A stretch of 62,503 nt of DNA from a virus, in IMG/VR virus record IMGVR_UViG_3300047157_000129, positions 1 to 62,503 of that record, one strand, 5' to 3'. Position numbers and translations under genes: made by a program. Under the pieces are notes generated by a model, which was given only the letters and a program-made list of their open reading frames with translations, made no database searches and was not told where the DNA came from. Positions 61,025 through 62,503 of this stretch are shown here, piece after piece (the first letter of the stretch is position 1; each line of letters opens with the position of its first letter).

Positions 61025-61436
61025 CAACATCTTCCTTTCCAGTTGCGTGTTCCAATCCCAATCCCCACATACCATTGTCAGGTATGTATCCATGTGCTAG
61101 CTCTGGCACTGGCTTGCCTGTAGATGAATCTACATTGATTGGCATGTCCTTGTACCAGTAGGTCTGCACTAACGCATCAGTACCACCATCATGCACAGTA
61201 ACGCGACGGTATCCATCACCCTCAATGGAATCTAAGTACGCTAGATGTTGCGGACTCAGCACAGGTAACAGAGCACCATCGACTTCACCATCCATGTGTG
61301 ATTCAAGACACACGTGGCGATTACCATACGCCTTGCGCACCTTGACAACGTGACGCAGGGTAGCCTTGCTATGACTACCATCATTCAAGATCCCATAGAC
61401 AAACAGATAGTCTGGGATCCTACTTACATCATCCAT
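61005..61436 (-). CDS. gamma-glutamylcyclotransferase-like (AIG2 family), 143 aa
   Basis: YLFVYGIL (residues 10-17) is the phosphate/substrate loop of the AIG2/GGCT fold, and LAYLDSIEGDGYRRVTVHV-like sequence (near 81-97) is its second hallmark. Family members cleave gamma-glutamyl-amine bonds with formation of 5-oxoproline. GGAGGAG before the ATG gives good initiation. In the same arm as an amidoligase and a class II amidotransferase, it probably edits or recycles the amide products. Confidence 0.82.
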   Translation of the reverse strand: MDDVSRIPDYLFVYGILNDGSHSKATLRHVVKVRKAYGNRHVCLESHMDGEVDGALLPVLSPQHLAYLDSIEGDGYRRVTVHDGGTDALVQTYWYKDMPINVDSSTGKPVPELAHGYIPDNGMWGLGLEHATGKEDVDERATT

Positions 61437-61437
61437 A

Positions 61438-61500
61438 TCACTCTCCTCCTAGTAAGAGATAAACAACTCGAACAATCATCCAGATCACTTCCCAATTCAT
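61438..61500 (-). CDS. 20-aa membrane peptide
   Basis: ATG (complement 61498-61500) has a perfect AAGGAGG six bases upstream. The peptide MNWEVIWMIVRVVYLLLGGE is one hydrophobic helix. Its stop lies one base before the cyclotransferase start, and its last codons form that gene's GGAGGAG site. Either a membrane peptide or a leader that couples translation. Confidence 0.6.
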   Translation of the reverse strand: MNWEVIWMIVRVVYLLLGGE

Positions 61501-61523
61501 AGCAAACCTCCTTGTTTACTGGG

Positions 61524-61556
61524 ACACATATAGAAAAACGCCTATAAAAATAGGGG
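61524..61556 (-). repeat. repeated intergenic element, copy E3
   Basis: Minus-strand core TTTTATAGGCGTTTTTC then TATATGTG, with the CCTATTTTTATAGG hairpin. It is upstream of the 20-aa peptide and cyclotransferase genes. Confidence 0.82.
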
Positions 61557-61573
61557 TAAAGAACAATCCAACT

Positions 61574-61598
61574 CACCCAGCGCTGTCACCACTGGGCG
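61574..61598 (-). promoter_or_regulatory. minus-strand hairpin after 89-aa gene
   Basis: A 9-bp stem with two G-U pairs and a 7-base loop forms in minus-strand RNA between the 89-aa gene and element E3. No U run follows directly, so a stability or attenuation role is more likely than termination. Confidence 0.6.
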
Positions 61599-61611
61599 GC
61601 TTGGATGGCTC

Positions 61612-61881
61612 TTAGTTGAAGTACTCAACAGCAGCATTCCATCCCTGCTTAGCCTTAGCTGCTGCATACTCACCATTCTCCGTGACCATGTACGCTACTC
61701 GTACCAGCACGGGACGCTGAGGCTCCTTCTTCGCAGTCCACAGATTGGACAGTGGCTCTCGCCTAGCCTCAACAGCCTCCTGCACTGACGGTACTACCTT
61801 ATTCATCAGCTTCTCGTAACCAGCCAGCGCACACCATCCACAGACGAACATCAAGCAAAACGCACTGCATACATATCTCAT
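61612..61881 (-). CDS. small signal-anchored protein, 89 aa
   Basis: The N-terminus (YVCSAFCLMFVCGWCALAG) is a hydrophobic, cysteine-rich signal anchor. The rest is soluble and basic. TAGGAG precedes the ATG. A membrane accessory protein; not recognised. Confidence 0.65.
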   Translation of the reverse strand: MRYVCSAFCLMFVCGWCALAGYEKLMNKVVPSVQEAVEARREPLSNLWTAKKEPQRPVLVRVAYMVTENGEYAAAKAKQGWNAAVEYFN

Positions 61882-61913
61882 AACTAACTCCTAAGAGAGA
61901 AACACAAAGGGAA

Positions 61914-61938
61914 GGACAGCAACCACAGTGTCACTGCC
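61914..61938 (-). promoter_or_regulatory. leader hairpin of 89-aa gene
   Basis: A 9-bp stem with a bulged U and two G-U pairs forms in minus-strand RNA directly after element E4, before the ribosome site. Confidence 0.55.
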
Positions 61939-61970
61939 TACATATAGAAAAGACCCTGTAAAAATAGGGC
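61938..61970 (-). repeat. repeated intergenic element, copy E4
   Basis: Minus-strand core TTTTACAGGGTCTTTTC then TATATGTAG, with the CCCT/AGGG hairpin. Closest copy to the consensus. Confidence 0.85.
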
Positions 61971-61981
61971 TAATCAATCAA

Positions 61982-62017
61982 CCCTCCATACACAGGCATA
62001 CACCTGCATACAGAGGG
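61982..62017 (-). promoter_or_regulatory. 15-bp minus-strand hairpin after 71-aa gene
   Basis: Arms 61982-61996 and 62003-62017 pair along 15 positions in minus-strand RNA, with several G-U pairs, and a 6-base loop. No U run follows, so termination would be inefficient. Confidence 0.65.
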
Positions 62018-62031
62018 CTGTTTGACGAGTC

Positions 62032-62247
62032 CTACCAAGCCTCACCATCAACTGGCTCTACATATGGCAGACGCTCAGCTACACATGGCAATCCGTTAGG
62101 TCCAAGTATCAGTGAAGACTCAACCTCAACCGGACTGCAATCAAACCCACGTATGCGGGGATACTCAACACTCGCATCCACACCGTCTTCCTCAATGTGA
62201 GCAACAACTGCACGGGCAAGCATCGACATTGCTGATTCCATATCCAT
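62032..62247 (-). CDS. small hypothetical protein, 71 aa
   Basis: Start ATG at 62247 with GGAG seven bases upstream; the GTG at 62250 is also possible. Acidic, soluble, not recognised. First gene of the minus-strand arm. Confidence 0.65.
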   Translation of the reverse strand: MDMESAMSMLARAVVAHIEEDGVDASVEYPRIRGFDCSPVEVESSLILGPNGLPCVAERLPYVEPVDGEAW

Positions 62248-62261
62248 CACGCATCTCCACA

Positions 62262-62302
62262 GCCAGTCAGCAGGTAACTCAACCGGCTACCTCGTTGCTG
62301 GC
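62262..62302 (-). promoter_or_regulatory. leader hairpin of first minus-strand gene
   Basis: GCCAG/CTGGC outer stem and AGGTA/TACCT inner stem, with an internal loop between, directly after element E5 and before the ribosome site of the 71-aa gene. Confidence 0.55.
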
Positions 62303-62335
62303 TACATAGAGAAAACACACTGGGAAAATAGTGGT
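62302..62335 (-). repeat. repeated intergenic element, copy E5
   Basis: Minus-strand core TTTCCCAGTGTGTTTTCTCT then ATGTAG, the most divergent copy, with a CACT/AGTG hairpin. It lies in the divergent region and is upstream of the whole minus-strand arm. Confidence 0.75.
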
Positions 62336-62366
62336 ACAATGCACTGACTCAAGAGACATAAAAGAA

Positions 62367-62503
62367 ATGATGGGACGACTTGCAAATAAGGAGTTTTTTG
62401 CGTTTGTCACACATACGAACGTAAACATGACAGTTCTGCACACTAAAACAAGCGCATTACTCGAAGCACCCATTCCCCCTTTTTGGTTTCGCTTTATACT
62501 TAC
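62367..62503 (+). other. possible small ORF spanning the circle junction
   Basis: From ATG 62367 or 62370 a plus-strand frame runs through the junction (62376 to 1) and stops at 138-140, giving about 50 aa (MMGRLANKEFFAFVTHTNVN at the start). No good ribosome site is seen. Low confidence, but it would be missed in a linear reading. Confidence 0.3.
62377..62503. repeat. terminal direct repeat, right copy
   Basis: Exact copy of bases 1-127. The remaining stretch 62248-62376 plus 1-170 is the divergent intergenic region of about 300 bases, holding element E5, its leader hairpin and the TATACT box. Confidence 0.97.

Noticed and set aside
1-62503. tRNA genes or CRISPR arrays
   Set aside because: I saw no cloverleaf with the TTCRA-type arm and no regularly spaced direct repeats. 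The five repeated elements are spaced irregularly between genes and contain no spacers.

Overview
The window is one complete tailed-bacteriophage genome assembled as a circle. Its last 127 bases repeat its first 127 exactly (1-127 = 62377-62503), so the unit length is 62,376 bp. The repeat is most simply an assembly overlap, or else a short terminal redundancy. It encodes portal, terminase, scaffold, capsid, fibre, adaptor-like and nozzle-like proteins and very large internal-type proteins, but I see no tape measure, sheath or tail tube. This suggests a short-tailed (podovirus-like) virion. I see no DNA or RNA polymerase, primase, tRNA or CRISPR array. The host is not identified. A cysteine-rich domain at 24361-24783, a lipoprotein with DnaJ-like CxxCxGxG motifs, and a papain-family protease in the lysis region make me think of Planctomycetota, but that is only a guess from memory of similar proteins.

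Layout. Plus strand, 0.17-54.66 kb: (1) 0.17-4.7 kb holds a 516-aa protein, scaffolding protein, major capsid protein and decoration-like protein. The last three are interrupted by about 11 one-base frameshifts within 2 kb, while the other 60 kb read cleanly. (2) 4.75-24.3 kb holds putative small terminase, large terminase, portal, a 1,897-aa fibre, adaptor-like and nozzle-like proteins and a 649-aa protein with about 59 cysteines. (3) 24.4-39.55 kb holds a run of small proteins, then three giant proteins (2272, 975 and 1075 aa), probably ejected or internal virion proteins. (4) 39.6-47.1 kb is a recombination and nucleotide module behind a near-consensus sigma70 promoter: RecE/YqaJ-like exonuclease, ERF-like annealing protein, SF2 helicase, two PD-(D/E)XK proteins, an HNH-PD-(D/E)XK fusion, a dATP/dGTP diphosphohydrolase-like protein and SSB. 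(5) 47.1-50.0 kb holds an Ig-like virion protein and a second fibre. (6) 50.1-54.2 kb is the probable lysis or envelope region: secreted and membrane proteins, a lipoprotein, a papain-like cysteine peptidase and an HNH endonuclease. (7) 54.1-54.66 kb encodes a small sigma-70-like factor.

Minus strand, 62.25-54.6 kb: short accessory genes, a gamma-glutamylcyclotransferase-like protein, a ParB-like protein, then a tight operon of an unknown 353-aa protein, an amidoligase, a class II glutamine amidotransferase and a 121-aa protein, and finally a serine recombinase that converges on and overlaps the sigma gene. Most intergenic gaps in this arm carry a G+C-rich hairpin that pairs fully only in minus-strand RNA. 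Five gaps also carry a repeated element with the core TTTTCTATATGTAG (minus strand).

How the parts may work together. The phage seems to depend on host polymerases and supply its own recombination, annealing and resolution enzymes. The sigma factor may redirect host RNA polymerase. The amidoligase/amidotransferase/cyclotransferase set is the best candidate for an unusual biochemical system, probably peptide-type amide-bond chemistry on an unknown target. The papain-like protease beside membrane proteins may replace a peptidoglycan hydrolase, since I recognise none.
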